Shown here piece after piece: positions 1-8,511 of a DNA stretch of 64,000 nucleotides. A model generated the notes under the pieces. It made no database searches, was not told the origin of the DNA, and saw nothing but the letters and a program-made list of their open reading frames with translations. The stretch's first letter is position 1. Each line of letters opens with the position of its first letter. The DNA lies in assembly GCF_022698145.1 (NCBI RefSeq), contig NZ_JALDAX010000003.1, positions 1 to 64,000 on the forward strand, given 5' to 3'. The DNA comes from Streptomyces spinosisporus. GTDB taxonomy: Bacteria; Actinomycetota; Actinomycetes; Streptomycetales; Streptomycetaceae. A program made the translations under genes and the position numbers.

Positions 1-120
1 CGTCAGCTTGCCCTTGGCGTGCTGCGCCTCGGTCGCCTTCTCACTCGGCCCGGCCAGCGCCCGAGCCCGGATCTCATGCAACTCGGCGACCCGGCCTGCG
101 GTGGTCACAGTCGTAGTCAT
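1..120 (-). CDS. Acyl-CoA carboxylase carboxyltransferase (beta) subunit, N-terminal fragment
   Basis: Only the first 40 codons are inside the window and the gene runs off the left edge. The visible residues include RVAELHEIRARAL and EKATEAQHAKGKLT, the usual opening of acetyl/propionyl-CoA carboxylase beta subunits. These transfer CO2 from carboxybiotin to acetyl- or propionyl-CoA in the cytoplasm. The ATG lies 22 bases after the stop of the 3-ketoreductase gene, so it is probably the last visible member of that sugar operon. Copies inside type II polyketide clusters usually raise malonyl-CoA supply, which is the inferred role. Nothing can be said about the catalytic part. Confidence 0.75.
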   Translation of the reverse strand, partial: MTTTVTTAGRVAELHEIRARALAGPSEKATEAQHAKGKLT

Positions 121-142
121 CCCTCTGTCGTCCCTCCCCGGA

Positions 143-1120
143 TCATCGGCCCGCCCCCCGGGCCCGTACGGCGTCCAGCAGCCGGGCCTGTTCCCGGCAC
201 TCGGCGGCGGTGTGCGGGTCGGTGCCGCCGGAGCGGGCCGCCCGTACGAAGGCCCGCACGGTGGCGGCGACCTGGTCGTGCGGTGCGAGGGTCAGTTCGC
301 GGGGGCCGCCCGCGTCGGCGACCCACACCGTCGGCTTGTGGTCGGCGGGCGGGGTGAACGCGGACTCGACGCGGATCCGGCCCTCGCTGCCCCACAGTTC
401 GTACGCCGAGCGGTAGGCGTGCTCCATCCCGAAGGCGAGCTGCCCGAGCACGCCGTCCGGGGACCGCACGAGCACCGCGCCCGATGTCTCCACCGCCGAG
501 CCGCCCGAGTGCTCCAGGGCCGCGCCGACCACGTTGAGGCCGGTGCCGAGGAAGTACAGCGCGGCCCGCACCGGGTAGTAGCCGATGTCGAGCAGGGCGC
601 CGCCGCCCAGCTCGGGGCGGTGGCGGATGTTGTCCGCGGGCAGCGGCGGGACGGCGAACACCGCGGTGAAGGAGCGCAGTTCACCGATCGCGCCGCCCGC
701 CACCAGCTCCCGTACCACCGAGTGCTGCGGATGATGGACGAACATCACGTTCTCCATCAGGGCCAGGCCCGAGGAGCGGGCCAGGTCCAGGAGTTCGGCG
801 GTGGTGTGGGCATGCGCGGTCAGCGGCTTCTCCGCGAGGACGTGCTTGCCGGCCGCCAGCGCGCGGCGGGCCCACTCGGCGTGCAGGGAGACGGGCAGCG
901 GGACGTACACCGCGTCCACGTCGTCCCGGTCGAGTACGGCGTCGTACGACTCGACGGCCGCGCAGTCGTAACGCTCCGCCAGTTGCCGTGCGCGTGCGCC
1001 GCTCCGGCTGGCCACCGCGGTCAGCTCGACGTCCGGGTCCTCGGCCATGGCGGGCAGGACGCGGCGGCGGGCGATGTCCGCGGTGCCGAGGACGGCGACG
1101 CGCAGCGGACGTTCAGTCAT
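143..1120 (-). CDS. NDP-hexose 3-ketoreductase (Gfo/Idh/MocA family)
   Basis: A 325-residue oxidoreductase with an N-terminal Rossmann fold (VLGTADIARR, residues 10-19) and the family hallmark EKPL at 97-100, where the Lys sits at the active site. Members such as LanT, UrdT and OleW reduce the 3-keto group of TDP-3,4-diketo-2,6-dideoxyhexose after the 2,3-dehydratase has acted. Its ATG overlaps the 3' end of the 2,3-dehydratase gene by 8 bases, which fits that pairing and suggests coupled translation. Length is normal for the family. The stereochemistry of reduction cannot be read from the sequence. Confidence 0.85.
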   Translation of the reverse strand: MTERPLRVAVLGTADIARRRVLPAMAEDPDVELTAVASRSGARARQLAERYDCAAVESYDAVLDRDDVDAVYVPLPVSLHAEWARRALAAGKHVLAEKPLTAHAHTTAELLDLARSSGLALMENVMFVHHPQHSVVRELVAGGAIGELRSFTAVFAVPPLPADNIRHRPELGGGALLDIGYYPVRAALYFLGTGLNVVGAALEHSGGSAVETSGAVLVRSPDGVLGQLAFGMEHAYRSAYELWGSEGRIRVESAFTPPADHKPTVWVADAGGPRELTLAPHDQVAATVRAFVRAARSGGTDPHTAAECREQARLLDAVRARGAGR

Positions 1121-2594
1121 GTGCTCGGGTTCCCATGAAGTCGTAGGTGGAGGCGCTCATGGCGTTGAGGCACGCCAGCAGGGTGCGGGCCTGCACATTC
1201 ACGTAGTGGCCGTGCTTGACCAGCTCCGAGAGCTGGCTGACCGTCACCCACTGGAAACCGGCCGGGGGCAGCAGCGGGGCCTCGGCCTCGTCGGCCTCGA
1301 CGATCAGATAGCGGTTCTCGGCGTGCAGGAAGCGGCCGCCCTCCTCGGAGTGGATGGCGTCGTAGCGGACGCGGTCGGGGCCGGCGGACAGCACCTCGTC
1401 CAGGAAGGGCGGGTCGACGGACAGGCCGGCGAAGTTGTCGGGCGAGGCCTGCACGGTCGGCGCGAGCTCCACGGTGTCCAGGAAGCCGCCCTCGACCTTG
1501 GCGTTGGCCAGCACATGCAGTACGCCGCCGAAGGAGCGCACGAGGAAGGCGGCGACGCCGCGGCTGCGCGGCTCGATCAGCGGCTGGGTCCAGCCGGTGA
1601 CCTCGCGGTTGCCGGCCTGCACCTCGACCGCGACGACGTCGAACCAGCGGTCGTCGTCGCTGCCGATGCGGGTCTCGTCGCGGGTCCAGCCGGGCACCTC
1701 GGACAGCGGGATGCGCTCGGCGCGCACGTCGTGCCGGGAGCGTTCGGCGGTGAACCAGGACAGCAGGTCCACGTCGGTCAGCAGCGCGCCGGTCTCCGGG
1801 TCGCGGGAGCGGGCGAGGGCGCTCAGGAACGCGTCGGGCGCGGGGAGTTGGGGGCGGTGCGCCGGAAGGCAGGCCAGGACCGTGCGTGAGTCCATGTTGA
1901 CCAGGTTGTCCCGGTGCATGAGTTCGTTGATCTGGCCGAGGGTGAGCCAGCAGAAGTCCTCGTCGAGCGGGACGTCCCCGGTCACCTCGACGATCATGTT
2001 GCGGTTGCTCTTGTGGAAGAACCACGAACCGTGCTCGGACTGCAGTACGTCGGCGAGGATCCGGCCGCGGTCCGGACCGTTGAAGTACTGGATGTACTTG
2101 ACGTCCGTGCCCTTGTGGACCTTGGTGTAGTTGCTGCGGGTGGCCTGGACGGTGGGGGAGAGCTGGAGCAGATTGCGGTTGCCGGGCTCCATCTTGGCCT
2201 GCATCAGGAAGTGCAGCACGCCGTCGAACTCCTTGACCAGGATGCCGAGGATGCCCACCTCGGGCTGCTTGATGATGGGCTGGAACCACTCCCGGTGCGG
2301 GCCCTGGTCGGTGGTGACGTGCAGGCCCTCCACGCTGAAGAAGCGGCCGCTGGCGTGCACCAGATTGCCGGTGCCGGGCTCGAAGGACCAGCCGCGCAGC
2401 TGCGAGAACGGGATGCGTTCGACGCTGAACCGTCCCGCTCTGCCGCGTGCGGCGAACCAGTCGTGGAACGCGTCGGTGGTCATCCGTCCGGCGGTGGCCG
2501 CGGCGGACGCCGCGATCCGGTCGGCCACGGAGTCCGGTTCGCGGGGCTGGACCGTGGGCTGCGGAAGCGTCAACTCCGTGAGTGTCGACGACAT
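1113..2594 (-). CDS. NDP-hexose 2,3-dehydratase
   Basis: The 493-residue product has the internal duplication typical of the 2,3-dehydratase family (UrdS, LanS, OleV, JadO). A segment with WFAARGRAGRFSVERIPF near residue 46 recurs as WFTAERSRHDVRAERIPL near residue 282, each followed by a matching half. These enzymes remove the C2 hydroxyl of TDP-4-keto-6-deoxyglucose, the committing step to 2-deoxysugars. The ATG is preceded by a good ribosome site (AAGGAGAGACC). It lies downstream of the 3,4-dehydratase across a G-rich repeat tract and overlaps the 3-ketoreductase start. Family assignment is firm. Confidence 0.92.
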   Translation of the reverse strand: MSSTLTELTLPQPTVQPREPDSVADRIAASAAATAGRMTTDAFHDWFAARGRAGRFSVERIPFSQLRGWSFEPGTGNLVHASGRFFSVEGLHVTTDQGPHREWFQPIIKQPEVGILGILVKEFDGVLHFLMQAKMEPGNRNLLQLSPTVQATRSNYTKVHKGTDVKYIQYFNGPDRGRILADVLQSEHGSWFFHKSNRNMIVEVTGDVPLDEDFCWLTLGQINELMHRDNLVNMDSRTVLACLPAHRPQLPAPDAFLSALARSRDPETGALLTDVDLLSWFTAERSRHDVRAERIPLSEVPGWTRDETRIGSDDDRWFDVVAVEVQAGNREVTGWTQPLIEPRSRGVAAFLVRSFGGVLHVLANAKVEGGFLDTVELAPTVQASPDNFAGLSVDPPFLDEVLSAGPDRVRYDAIHSEEGGRFLHAENRYLIVEADEAEAPLLPPAGFQWVTVSQLSELVKHGHYVNVQARTLLACLNAMSASTYDFMGTRAHD

Positions 2595-2622
2595 GTGCGG
2601 TCTCTCCTTGTCAGGGGCGTGG

Positions 2623-2798
2623 GGGCTCAGGGGGGCCGGGAGCTCAAGGGAGTCGGGGACTCGGGGGAGTCGGGGACTCAGGGGGCCGGGAACTCAAGGG
2701 AGTCGGGGTCTCAGGGGAGTCGGGGACTCGGGGGAGCCGGGGACTCAGGGGAATCGGGGACTCGGGTGGAGTCGGGATTCAGGGGAATCGGGGACTCG
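2623..2798. repeat. G-rich tandem repeat of about 16 bp with hairpin-forming units
   Basis: On the plus strand, imperfect copies of GGGGACTCGGGGGAGTC run head to tail, nested in a longer unit of roughly 50 bases seen about twice. The GAGTC/GACTC halves can form small hairpins and the repeated runs of four or more G could form quadruplexes. The tract lies between the 3,4-dehydratase stop and the 2,3-dehydratase start, inside a leftward operon, so the transcript carries the C-rich version. It could attenuate or separate expression of the two genes; this is inference. Confidence 0.8.
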
Positions 2799-2821
2799 CG
2801 CGGACGGCCCGGCCGGGGGTG

Positions 2822-4123
2822 TCACCGGCCCGCGACGAACTCGCGGATCGTGGTGACCATGTAGTCGGTCATCTCGTCGGTCAGGCCGGGGTAGACGCCG
2901 ATCCAGAAGGTCTGCTCGGTGATGACGTCCGAGTTGGTGAGGTCGCCGACGATGCGGTGCGGCACGTCCTGGTAGGCCGGCTGGCGGGTCAGGTTGCCGG
3001 CGAACAGGTTGCGGGTGCCGATCTTGTGCTTCTCCAGGTGGTCCACCAGCTCCTTGCGGGAGAACGGGGCACCGGGCGCGACTGTGAGCACGAAACCGAA
3101 CCAGCTGGGCTCGCTGCCCAGCGTCGCCTCCGGCAGGATCAGGTGCGGCGCCCCGTCCAGGCCCTCGCGCAGCCGGGACCAGTTGTGCCGGCGGGCCGCG
3201 GTGAACGCGTCGATCTTGTCCAGCTGGGACAGGCCGAGCGCGGCCTGCAGATCGGTGGCCTTCAGGTTGTAACCGACGTGCGAGAAGATGTACTTGTGGT
3301 CGTAGCCCTGGGGCAGGGTGCCCAGCTGGTACTCGAACCGCTTGAAGCAGCGGTTGTTCTCGCCCGGCTCGCACCAGCAGTCGCGGCCCCAGTCCCGCAT
3401 CGACTCCACGATCCGGGCGAGCGCGAGGTTCGCGGTGAGCACACAGCCGCCCTCACCCATCGTGAGGTGGTGGGCCGGGTAGAAGCTCACGGTCGTCAAG
3501 TCCCCGAAGGTGCCGGTCAGTCGACCGTCGTAGCGGGAGCCGACCGCGTCGCAGTTGTCCTCGATCAGGAAGAGGTCGTTCTCCTCGGCGATCTGCGCCA
3601 CCTCGCCGACCTCGAAGGGGTTGCCGAGCGCGTGGGCGACCATGATGGCGCGGGTCTTGGGGCCGATCGCGGCCTTGATGCGCTCCGCGGTGGTGTTGTA
3701 CGTCTTCAGCTCGACGTCGACGAAGACCGGGACCAGGCCGTTCTGGATGATCGGGTTGACGGTGGTGGGGAAGCCGGCGGCGACCGTGACGACCTCGTCG
3801 CCGGGCCGGAGCCTGCGGTCCTCCAGGTGCGGGGAGGTGAGCGCGGACAGGGCGAGCAGGTTCGCCGACGAACCGGAGTTCACCAGGTGGGCCTTGCGGC
3901 GCTTCATGTAGCGGGCGAACTTCGACTCGAAGCGGCGGGTGTGGCTGCCCGCCGCGATCCTCATGTCGAGGGCCGCCTCGACCAGCGCCACCCGGTCCTC
4001 GGGCCCGAGGACGGCGCCCGAGGGCCAGATCTCGTCGACGCCGGGGACGAACGCGCGCGACGGCTCCTTCTCCAGGTGGTAGTCGCGAACCTGCTCCAGG
4101 ATCTGTGACTTGGTGTCACTCAT
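2822..4123 (-). CDS. NDP-4-keto-6-deoxyhexose 3,4-dehydratase (iron-sulfur, E1/SpnQ/UrdQ type)
   Basis: A 433-residue DegT/DnrJ/EryC1-fold protein that removes the C3 hydroxyl in 2,3,6-trideoxysugar pathways using PMP and a [2Fe-2S] centre. Position 218 is His in SFYPAHHL, where aminotransferases have the PLP-binding Lys; this substitution defines the dehydratase branch. Cys191, Cys249, Cys251 and Cys259 match the C-X57-C-X-C-X7-C cluster pattern of the CDP-sugar enzyme E1. The ATG at 4123 overlaps the end of the 4-ketoreductase gene. The reading frame is open further upstream, but that stretch runs inside the neighbouring gene. No dedicated reductase partner is visible in this window. Confidence 0.92.
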   Translation of the reverse strand: MSDTKSQILEQVRDYHLEKEPSRAFVPGVDEIWPSGAVLGPEDRVALVEAALDMRIAAGSHTRRFESKFARYMKRRKAHLVNSGSSANLLALSALTSPHLEDRRLRPGDEVVTVAAGFPTTVNPIIQNGLVPVFVDVELKTYNTTAERIKAAIGPKTRAIMVAHALGNPFEVGEVAQIAEENDLFLIEDNCDAVGSRYDGRLTGTFGDLTTVSFYPAHHLTMGEGGCVLTANLALARIVESMRDWGRDCWCEPGENNRCFKRFEYQLGTLPQGYDHKYIFSHVGYNLKATDLQAALGLSQLDKIDAFTAARRHNWSRLREGLDGAPHLILPEATLGSEPSWFGFVLTVAPGAPFSRKELVDHLEKHKIGTRNLFAGNLTRQPAYQDVPHRIVGDLTNSDVITEQTFWIGVYPGLTDEMTDYMVTTIREFVAGR

Positions 4124-5144
4124 ACTTCCTGCCTCCATGGGTGAGTCCGGCCCGCGGCCGCTGGTGATGACCCGTCGCCGACATCGTCGGCGCAGGCGCT
4201 CGAACGGCACTGGACACCGGATGGCAGTGCGCCTCGGCCAGCAGGTCGCGCAGCGACTCGTCCAGCGAGATGCGCGGACGCCAGCCGAGCAGCCGGTCGG
4301 CCAGGGTGATGTCGAGGCGCTGCCACTCGGCCTCCGGCGGACGCGCACCCGCCCCCGCGCCCGCCACCGGGGTCTCCACGATCCGGGTGTCCCGGCCCGC
4401 CAGGGCGACCAGCCGGGTCACCACCTCCCGTACCGAAGTGGCTTGTCCCCCACCGATGTTGACGGCCCGTCCGGTCGCCTTCGAGGAGGCCGCGGCCAGC
4501 ACCGCGTCCGCCACGTCGCGTACGTCGACGAAGTCGCGGTGGGCGAGCAGCGGGGCGAGGCGCAGCGGCTCGCCGGAGTTCTTCGCGAGATGGGCGGCGA
4601 CCATGCCGAGCAGGCTCAGCGGGGAGGTGCCGGGGCCCGACACGTTCGACACGCGCAGCACCAGGCCCTCGGTGCCGGAGTCCAACAGGGCCCGGGCGCC
4701 CGCCAGTTTGGACCGTCCGTACGGGGTGACGGGGGCGGTCGGGCCGGCCTCGGTGATGCCGGCCCGCGGGACGGGCCCGTACTCGTGCACCGAGCCCAGC
4801 TGGATCAGCCGGGGCGGCCGCGCCGCGACCAGCCGCCGCACCAGGTCCCGGTTGCTCAGGTCCATCTCGGCCTCGGTGGCGCCCCACACCGCACCGGCCG
4901 CGTTCACCACCACGTCCGCGCCGTGGCCGCGCACCAGCGCCACGATCTGTTCCGGGTCGGCCCGCGCCAGGTCGAGTCCATGGATGTCGTACGCCGCGGG
5001 GGTGTCCGGCGTGCTCCGGGCCACCCCCGCCACCCGCCACCCGGCCGCCGCGAAGGCGCGGCAGACATGGCCGCCCACGAAGCCCGACGCGCCCAGTACG
5101 AGTACCGCGCGCCCGCCCTCAGCTCTTCGTCCGATCGCCGCCAA
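4116..5144 (-). CDS. NDP-hexose 4-ketoreductase (extended SDR)
   Basis: A 342-residue extended short-chain dehydrogenase with GASGFVG at 18-24 (NAD(P) binding) and the catalytic pair in YGRSK at 142-146. It resembles UrdR, LanR and other 4-ketoreductases that finish deoxysugar biosynthesis. I infer a TTG start at 5144 because GAGGGG lies about 9 bases upstream and no ATG fits the frame. It heads the leftward sugar operon, and its stop overlaps the 3,4-dehydratase start (ATGAGTGA). The alternative, an NDP-sugar epimerase, is less likely given the neighbours. Confidence 0.8.
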   Translation of the reverse strand: MAAIGRRAEGGRAVLVLGASGFVGGHVCRAFAAAGWRVAGVARSTPDTPAAYDIHGLDLARADPEQIVALVRGHGADVVVNAAGAVWGATEAEMDLSNRDLVRRLVAARPPRLIQLGSVHEYGPVPRAGITEAGPTAPVTPYGRSKLAGARALLDSGTEGLVLRVSNVSGPGTSPLSLLGMVAAHLAKNSGEPLRLAPLLAHRDFVDVRDVADAVLAAASSKATGRAVNIGGGQATSVREVVTRLVALAGRDTRIVETPVAGAGAGARPPEAEWQRLDITLADRLLGWRPRISLDESLRDLLAEAHCHPVSSAVRAPAPTMSATGHHQRPRAGLTHGGRKYE

Positions 5145-5288
5145 CGTATCTCGCCCCTCAACTCGTTCGGTGTGTCAGGCACTGTGACGGCTGTCGCTAG
5201 GGTGCGGCTGGACCAGGCGTTCGCTCACGCCACCGGGGATGTTTCCGCGCTACCGGGAATCGAGTTCTCCCCCCTACGGTCCCGAGGC

Positions 5289-5903
5289 ATGAGGATCGAA
5301 GAGACGGCCGTACCGGACGCGTACCGGATCACCCCGAGGCTGCTGCCGGACGAGCGCGGCAGTTTCCACGAGTCGTACAGATACGACGTTCTCGCGGCCG
5401 AGACGGGTCATTCGTTCCTGCCCCGCCAGGTCAACTACTCGGTCTCCTCCCGCAACACCGTCCGCGGACTGCACGGGGTGTCGATCCCTCCGGGGCAGGC
5501 GAAGCTGGTCAGTTGTGTGCGCGGGGTGGTGCTGGACGTCGTGGTGGACGTGCGCGTCGGCTCGCCCACGTTCGGGCGGCACGACTGCACGGTGCTGGAC
5601 GCGCGCAGCGGACGCGGCGTGTACGTCGCCGAGGGGCTCGCGCACGGCTTCGTCGCGCTCACCGACGACACCTGCATCAGCTATCTCTGCTCCACCGAGT
5701 ACGTCCCCGGCACCCAGCTCGATCTGCGTGCCTTCGACCCGGATCTGGGGCTGCCCTGGTCCAAGTGGCTGACCGGGGACCCGCTGCTGTCCGAGAAGGA
5801 CGCGCACGCGATCACGGTGGCCGAGGCCACCGAGCGGGGCATGCTGCCGTCCTACGAGCAGTGCCTGGAGTTCTACGCCGCCGCAGTGCGCACGCCCGCC
5901 TGA
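5289..5903 (+). CDS. dTDP-4-keto-6-deoxyhexose 3,5-epimerase (RmlC-like)
   Basis: The 204-residue product is of normal RmlC length. It has DERGSFHES near residue 21 and RGLHGVSIPPGQAKLV, where the His of RGLH is the catalytic base region of the cupin fold. It epimerises C3 and/or C5 of TDP-4-keto sugars and so gives access to L-sugars such as L-rhodinose. It is transcribed away from the 4-ketoreductase operon and ends at a strong hairpin. The second residue of the usual RGLHxQ motif region is Gly-Val rather than Tyr-Gln, common in secondary-metabolite 5- or 3,5-epimerases. Whether it acts at C3, C5 or both is unknown. Confidence 0.88.
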   Translation: MRIEETAVPDAYRITPRLLPDERGSFHESYRYDVLAAETGHSFLPRQVNYSVSSRNTVRGLHGVSIPPGQAKLVSCVRGVVLDVVVDVRVGSPTFGRHDCTVLDARSGRGVYVAEGLAHGFVALTDDTCISYLCSTEYVPGTQLDLRAFDPDLGLPWSKWLTGDPLLSEKDAHAITVAEATERGMLPSYEQCLEFYAAAVRTPA

Positions 5904-5919
5904 ACGGGCACGACGGCAA

Positions 5920-5959
5920 AGGCCCGTACCGGGTCCCTTCGGGGAACCGGTACGGGCCT
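5920..5959. terminator. Bidirectional hairpin terminator
   Basis: AGGCCCGTACCGG and CCGGTACGGGCCT form a perfect 13-bp stem around a 14-base loop. It lies between the convergent 3,5-epimerase and FAD hydroxylase genes and probably ends both transcripts. Confidence 0.8.
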
Positions 5960-5980
5960 CCTGCTCATGTCCCGCTCGGA

Positions 5981-7522
5981 TCAGGCCAGTTCGGCCGTCT
6001 CCCTGACACGGATGCCGAGCGACTTCAGGGCCGCGAGCGGTGACCGGCCGGCGTCGCCGCGGGCGGCGACATAGCCGTCCGGGCGGACCAGCAGCCAGTC
6101 GCCGGGGCGCAGCCCGAGGTCGGCGGAGACCGAGGCGTCGGTGAGGCGGACGGTGCGCAGCGAGCCGGCGTGCGAGGCGCCGTTGCTGAGCAACAGCCAG
6201 TCGGGGCGGCGCAGTTCGTCCAGCACCGTCCGCCACTGCGGCGAGGCGGCGGCGCCGGCGGCGTCGACCCGGGCGAGGCGTTCGCCGGGGCGGATGCCCG
6301 GTGCGGAGGCGGCGACGGTGAGCGGGCTGTCGCCGTAGCCGAGGCCGAGCGCCGACATGCCGCCCATGATCTTGCGCTGGATACGGCCCTTGAGGGGCGG
6401 CAGATTGCGCAGCACCGTGAACGTGGTGCGCAGGAACGCCGCCGCCTTGCGGCTGCGCAGCTGCACCAGGAGCGTGGCCACCTTGGTGGTGCGCAGCAAC
6501 TCGGCCCCGACCGGGACCCGTTCGGCGCTGTAGGAGTCCAGGAGCGTGTCGTCCGCCTCGCCGCGCAGCACGGCCGCCAGCTTCCAGGACAGGTTGACCG
6601 CGTCCTGGACACCGGTGTTCATGCCCTGTCCGGACGCCGGGCTGTGCACATGGGCGGCGTCGCCCGCGAGCAGCACCCGGCCCTGGCGCATGCTGGGGAT
6701 CATGCGCTGCTGAATGGTGAACACCGAGACCCAGGAGGGGAGTTCGACCTTCGCGGGCTTGCCGGTGCCCGCCGTGATCTTCGCGGCGAAACGCTCGGCG
6801 ACCATGCGGTCGTCGCCGCCGTAGGAGGTCTCCGCGGTGTCCAGCAGACGCCACTTGCCCTCGTCGGGGAACGGCACCATCATCACCGTGCCGCGCGGGG
6901 TGCGCATCCAGTGGATGCTGTCCTTGGGCAGGTCGCAGTCGACGACCGCGTCCGCGATCAGCCAGGTCTCGCTGGACTCGCCCGCCAGCTTCAGACCGAG
7001 CTGCTTGCGGATGGTGCTGTGCCCGCCGTCGGCGCCGACCAGCCAGTCGGCGGCGACTGTCTCGGTGCGGCCGCCGGGTCCGGTCAGACGCGCGCGTACG
7101 CCGTCCTCGCCGAGGTCCTCGAAGCCGTCGAGCCGTACGCCCCACTCGACGGTCACGCCGAGCCGGGCCGTGGCGTCGCGCAGCACCTCCTCGGTGATCA
7201 CCTGGTCGACCATGAGGGTGAAGGGGAAGCGGGTGGGCAGCCTGCTGTAGTCGGTGTCGAAGCGGATCAGCCGGCGGCCGTTCTGGTGCAGCGTGAAGTG
7301 CTCGACGCGCTGGCCGCGCGGCAGCAGCTCGTCCAGCACGCCCATCTGGTCGTACGTCTCCAGGGTGCGCGCGTGCGTGGCCAGCGCCCTGCTGGTGGTG
7401 GCAGGGCCGTCCGCCGCGTCCACCAGCCTGACCCGGACACCGTGCCGGGCCAGCTCGTGGGCGGCGCTGAGCCCGACGGGCCCGGCGCCCACGACCAGGA
7501 CCTGGGGGGCGGACGTGGTCAC
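5981..7522 (-). CDS. FAD-dependent aromatic hydroxylase (UrdE/PgaE/MtmOIV class)
   Basis: A 513-residue group A flavoprotein monooxygenase. GAGPVG (12-17) binds FAD. The DG motif reads LVGADGGHSTIRK and the second FAD motif reads VLLAGDAAHVHSPASGQGMN. A C-terminal thioredoxin-like extension is present, as in the 490-540 residue polyketide hydroxylases. These enzymes use NADPH and O2 to hydroxylate or oxidatively rearrange the polycyclic aglycone. A GTG start at 7522 overlaps the rmlB stop (GTGA), so it is the last gene of the leftward rml operon. The exact position hydroxylated is unknown. Confidence 0.88.
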   Translation of the reverse strand: MTTSAPQVLVVGAGPVGLSAAHELARHGVRVRLVDAADGPATTSRALATHARTLETYDQMGVLDELLPRGQRVEHFTLHQNGRRLIRFDTDYSRLPTRFPFTLMVDQVITEEVLRDATARLGVTVEWGVRLDGFEDLGEDGVRARLTGPGGRTETVAADWLVGADGGHSTIRKQLGLKLAGESSETWLIADAVVDCDLPKDSIHWMRTPRGTVMMVPFPDEGKWRLLDTAETSYGGDDRMVAERFAAKITAGTGKPAKVELPSWVSVFTIQQRMIPSMRQGRVLLAGDAAHVHSPASGQGMNTGVQDAVNLSWKLAAVLRGEADDTLLDSYSAERVPVGAELLRTTKVATLLVQLRSRKAAAFLRTTFTVLRNLPPLKGRIQRKIMGGMSALGLGYGDSPLTVAASAPGIRPGERLARVDAAGAAASPQWRTVLDELRRPDWLLLSNGASHAGSLRTVRLTDASVSADLGLRPGDWLLVRPDGYVAARGDAGRSPLAALKSLGIRVRETAELA

Positions 7523-8511
7523 TTGCCCTCCTCCTCGGTGCCGTGCTTGACCGGCTTCCACCAGCCCGGGTTGTCGCGGTACCAGGCGACGGTTGCGGCG
7601 AGCCCCTCCTCGAAGGAGGTGCGCGGTGCGTAGCCCAACTCCCGCCGGATCTTGGACTCGTCGAGCGAGTAGCGCAGGTCGTGGCCCTTGCGGTCGGCGA
7701 CCCGGACCACCTTCGACCAGTCGTTGCCGGTCAGTTCGAGCAGCCGCTCGGTGATCTGGCGGTTGGTCTGCTCGTTGCCGCCGCCGACGTTGTAGACCTC
7801 GCCGGCCCGGCCGCGGGTGAGCACCAGCTGGATGGCCCGGCAGTGGTCGTCGACGTGCAGCCACTCGCGGATGTTGGCGCCCTCGCCGTACAGCGGGACC
7901 GTCTCGCCCTCGAGCAGGTTGGTGACGAAGCGCGGGATGAGTTTCTCGGGGTGCTGGTAGGGGCCGTAGTTGTTGGAGCAGCGGGTGATGGAGACGTTCA
8001 GGCCATGGGTGCGCCAGTAGGCGCGGGCGATCAGGTCCGAGCCCGCCTTCGAGGCGGCGTAGGGGGAGTTGGGCAGCAGCGGCCACTCCTCCGTCCAGGA
8101 GCCCTCGTCGATGGTGCCGTAGACCTCGTCGGTGGAGATGTGCACGACCCGCTCGACGCCCGTGCGCAGGGCGGCCTCCATCACGTTCTGGGTGCCGCCG
8201 ACGTTGGTCGTCACGAACTCCGCGGCCGACTCCAGGGAGCGGTCCACGTGCGACTCGGCGGCGAAGTGCACCACCGCGTCGTGGCCCGGGAAGAGCTCCA
8301 GGAGCAGCGGCAGGTCGCCTATGTCCCCGCGCACGAAGGTGAGCCGGGGATGCTCGGCCGGCAGGTTGTCGCGGTTGCCGGCGTAGGTGAGCTTGTCCAG
8401 GACGGTGACCTCGGCGTCCTCGTAGCCCTCGTACCCGCCCTGAAGCAGCGTGCGGACGTAGTGCGAGCCGATGAAGCCCGCGCCGCCGGTGACCAGGATC
8501 TTCTTGCTCAT
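7519..8511 (-). CDS. rmlB: dTDP-glucose 4,6-dehydratase
   Basis: A 330-residue extended SDR with GGAGFIG at 9-15, the TDE/V segment HISTDEVYG, and PYAASKAGSD carrying the catalytic Tyr and Lys. It converts dTDP-glucose to dTDP-4-keto-6-deoxyglucose, the common precursor for all deoxysugars made by the neighbouring enzymes. Its ATG overlaps the rmlA stop (ATGA) and its stop overlaps the FAD hydroxylase GTG, so the three are translationally linked. Length and motifs are complete. Confidence 0.95.
   Translation of the reverse strand: MSKKILVTGGAGFIGSHYVRTLLQGGYEGYEDAEVTVLDKLTYAGNRDNLPAEHPRLTFVRGDIGDLPLLLELFPGHDAVVHFAAESHVDRSLESAAEFVTTNVGGTQNVMEAALRTGVERVVHISTDEVYGTIDEGSWTEEWPLLPNSPYAASKAGSDLIARAYWRTHGLNVSITRCSNNYGPYQHPEKLIPRFVTNLLEGETVPLYGEGANIREWLHVDDHCRAIQLVLTRGRAGEVYNVGGGNEQTNRQITERLLELTGNDWSKVVRVADRKGHDLRYSLDESKIRRELGYAPRTSFEEGLAATVAWYRDNPGWWKPVKHGTEEEGK

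Noticed and set aside
2623..2798. CRISPR-like array
   Set aside because: The units are contiguous without unique spacers and there are no cas genes.
2582..4108. Long rightward open frames opposite the sugar genes
   Set aside because: They are antisense to the clear 2,3- and 3,4-dehydratase genes, have Val/Arg/Gly-rich composition without motifs, and reflect high GC content.
5145..5288. SARP-type heptamers before the 4-ketoreductase and 3,5-epimerase genes
   Set aside because: Only a single TCGAGTT is present and no 11-bp periodic partner could be found.
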